The notes below the pieces were generated by a model, which saw only the letters and a list, made by a program, of their open reading frames with translations, searched no databases and was not told the DNA's origin. DNA of 6,577 nucleotides, from the NCBI GenBank assembly GCA_023140095.1, contig JAGLMJ010000067.1, forward strand, positions 1 through 6,577. The letters run 5' to 3'. Shown one piece after another: positions 6,229 to 6,577 of this stretch. Each line of letters starts with the position of its first letter. Within the stretch, counting starts at the first letter, position 1. Position numbers and translations under genes: made by a program. This stretch comes from Candidatus Omnitrophota bacterium. GTDB taxonomy: Bacteria > Omnitrophota > Koll11 > Zapsychrales > Zapsychraceae.

Positions 6229-6248
6229 CCTCGGAGCTTGCTCCGGGG
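6229..6248. repeat. REP-like hairpin A (AGCTTGCT tip)
   Basis: CCTCGGAGC (6229-6237) and GCTCCGGGG (6240-6248) flank TT; the only non-Watson-Crick position is one T-G pair. The tip AGCTTGCT and flank GGGGT recur in hairpin B. GC-rich hairpins of this kind are typical of REP-like dispersed repeats in many bacteria. It lacks a following T run. Confidence 0.65.
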
Positions 6249-6254
6249 TTACCG

Positions 6255-6273
6255 CCCGAAGGAAGAGTTCGGG
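6255..6273. repeat. CCCGAA/TTCGGG hairpin
   Basis: CCCGAA (6255-6260) pairs perfectly with TTCGGG (6268-6273) around GGAAGAG. It sits 6 bases after hairpin A, making a two-hairpin module. The left part, GCCCGAAGG (6254-6262), reappears exactly at 6563-6571. Confidence 0.55.
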
Positions 6274-6389
6274 AAACCATTGGTTTTTCGAATACAGAAT
6301 TCCATTGTAGCACGAATTCGACCGTCGCGAATCTTCTCGAGGGCAAACCAAACGGTTTACTCAAATCGAGCTATAACCGTAACAGGATA

Positions 6390-6409
6390 CCCCGTAGCTT
6401 GCTGCGGGG
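6390..6409. repeat. REP-like hairpin B (AGCTTGCT tip)
   Basis: CCCCGTAGC (6390-6398) and GCTGCGGGG (6401-6409) flank TT, with one T-G pair. It lies in the same orientation as hairpin A, about 160 bases downstream, and shares the AGCTTGCT tip. Hairpin A has GGAG where B has GTAG, the two tetranucleotide variants known from enterobacterial REP sequences. Here, however, they sit inside the stem, so the resemblance may be chance. Confidence 0.65.
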
Positions 6410-6483
6410 TGCTGGGTTCATTGAAATTCAACAATTTAACCGCCAGAAAATTTCACTAAGAACCAGTATAGTTGAATTTTGTA

Positions 6484-6512
6484 TTGACATTTCCCATGAT
6501 CATACCTATACT
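6484..6512 (+). promoter_or_regulatory. Strong sigma-70-type promoter, probably for mraZ / dcw genes
   Basis: The -35 box TTGACA (6484-6489) is a perfect consensus match. A 17-base spacer, the ideal length, leads to TATACT (6507-6512), which matches TATAAT at five of six positions. Transcription should start near 6518-6520, reading out of the window. It is the best promoter in the window and lies 14 bases past the MITE-like right end. Confidence 0.8.
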
Positions 6513-6522
6513 GTGAATTGTA

Positions 6523-6548
6523 GTGGAGAGAAGTGGAGTGATGTGGCA
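6523..6548 (+). promoter_or_regulatory. MraZ-like operator: three GTGG repeats at 10-base spacing
   Basis: GTGGAG (6523-6528), GTGGAG (6533-6538) and GTGGCA (6543-6548) are direct repeats with exact 10-base periodicity, just downstream of the predicted start of transcription. MraZ, the regulator of the division and cell-wall cluster, binds G-rich direct repeats at 10-base spacing (TGGGN with 5-base gaps in E. coli; AAAGTG-type in Mollicutes). The placement fits autorepression of an mraZ gene expected just beyond base 6577. The gene itself is not visible, so the identification is inferential. Confidence 0.6.
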
Positions 6549-6562
6549 TAATCTCTAATAAA

Positions 6563-6573
6563 GCCCGAAGGGC
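6563..6573. repeat. Short GCCC-GAA-GGGC hairpin in the downstream leader
   Basis: GCCC (6563-6566) and GGGC (6570-6573) enclose GAA. It would lie in the 5' leader of the transcript from the 6484-6512 promoter. CTCT (6553-6556) and AGAG (6574-6577) could lengthen the fold, but the window ends here. Confidence 0.4.
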
Positions 6574-6577
6574 AGAG

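Larger units (their letters stand above)
6121..6470. mobile_element. MITE-like segment with perfect 14-base inverted ends
   Basis: TATACTGGTTCTTA (6121-6134) is matched exactly by its reverse complement at 6457-6470, enclosing a 350-base segment. Complementarity weakens just inside, with similar AAA/TTT patches. If the outer TATA or TA is the target duplication, the element would start at CTGG and resemble a non-autonomous TA-targeting element; this is inference. No transposase is encoded. Inside are a 12-base stem with one mismatch (6160-6171 with 6179-6190), two AGCTTGCT-tipped hairpins and a CCCGAA/TTCGGG hairpin. A 9-base inverted pair AAATTCAAC (6424-6432) and GTTGAATTT (6471-6479) brackets the right end. 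A frame of 89 codons (6190-6459) crosses the hairpins and is not a credible protein. Confidence 0.45.

Noticed and set aside
6229..6248. Rho-independent terminator for ribF
   Set aside because: The hairpin is strong but lies more than 230 bases after the stop codon and has no T run on either side.
6190..6459. 89-codon plus-strand open frame after ribF
   Set aside because: It runs straight through both GC-rich hairpins and the CCCGAA hairpin, has no ribosome site, and its composition (PRSLLRG, GYPVACCGVLG) is what such hairpins give when translated.
5993..6577. tRNA or other structured RNA gene
   Set aside because: I found no T-loop-like GTTCRANNC with matching acceptor and anticodon stems; the visible stems are simple isolated hairpins.

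Overview
This window is a compact, all-plus-strand run of housekeeping genes from a bacterium, with two unusual non-coding stretches. In order it holds the 3' end of ligA (NAD-dependent DNA ligase, BRCT tail), an unrecognised small lipoprotein, a XerD-type tyrosine recombinase, a class II tRNA nucleotidyltransferase / poly(A) polymerase family protein, rbfA, an nrnA-like DHH-DHHA1 phosphoesterase, a short truB, and ribF. About 585 bases without a convincing gene follow, ending in a strong sigma-70-type promoter with an MraZ-like operator.

The organism is most likely Gram-negative or diderm, because the lipoprotein has a clear lipobox. The gene order and the style of the lipoprotein recall uncultivated lineages such as Omnitrophota. 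That placement is an inference from memory, not something the sequence proves. Base composition looks even across the coding part, and I see no sign of recent transfer in the genes themselves.

Layout: genes from ligA to cca (1-2957) are separated by 5 to 58 bases. A 168-base gap (2958-3125) then holds a long imperfect palindrome built from degenerate 7-base units. rbfA, nrnA, truB and ribF (3126-5992) form a tight translationally coupled block with overlaps of 44 and 32 bases and one 12-base gap. The block joins ribosome maturation (rbfA), RNA decay or pAp recycling (nrnA), tRNA psi55 synthesis (truB) and FMN/FAD synthesis (ribF). It is the downstream half of the classical nusA-infB-rbfA-truB-ribF cluster, but infB is absent and cca sits upstream in its place. 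With cca, three of the genes mature tRNA or ribosomes.

The region 5993-6577 holds a MITE-like segment bounded by perfect 14-base inverted repeats (6121-6134 and 6457-6470). It contains two hairpins that share an AGCTTGCT tip and other inverted repeats. Just after it lies a near-consensus promoter (TTGACA, 17 bases, TATACT), then three GTGG-type direct repeats at exactly 10-base spacing. That arrangement is expected for an MraZ-controlled promoter, so a division and cell-wall (dcw) cluster probably begins just beyond the window.

No complete new defence, mobile or biosynthetic system is visible. The most interesting signals are the heptad palindrome before rbfA, the MITE/hairpin segment, and the mraZ-like promoter-operator.
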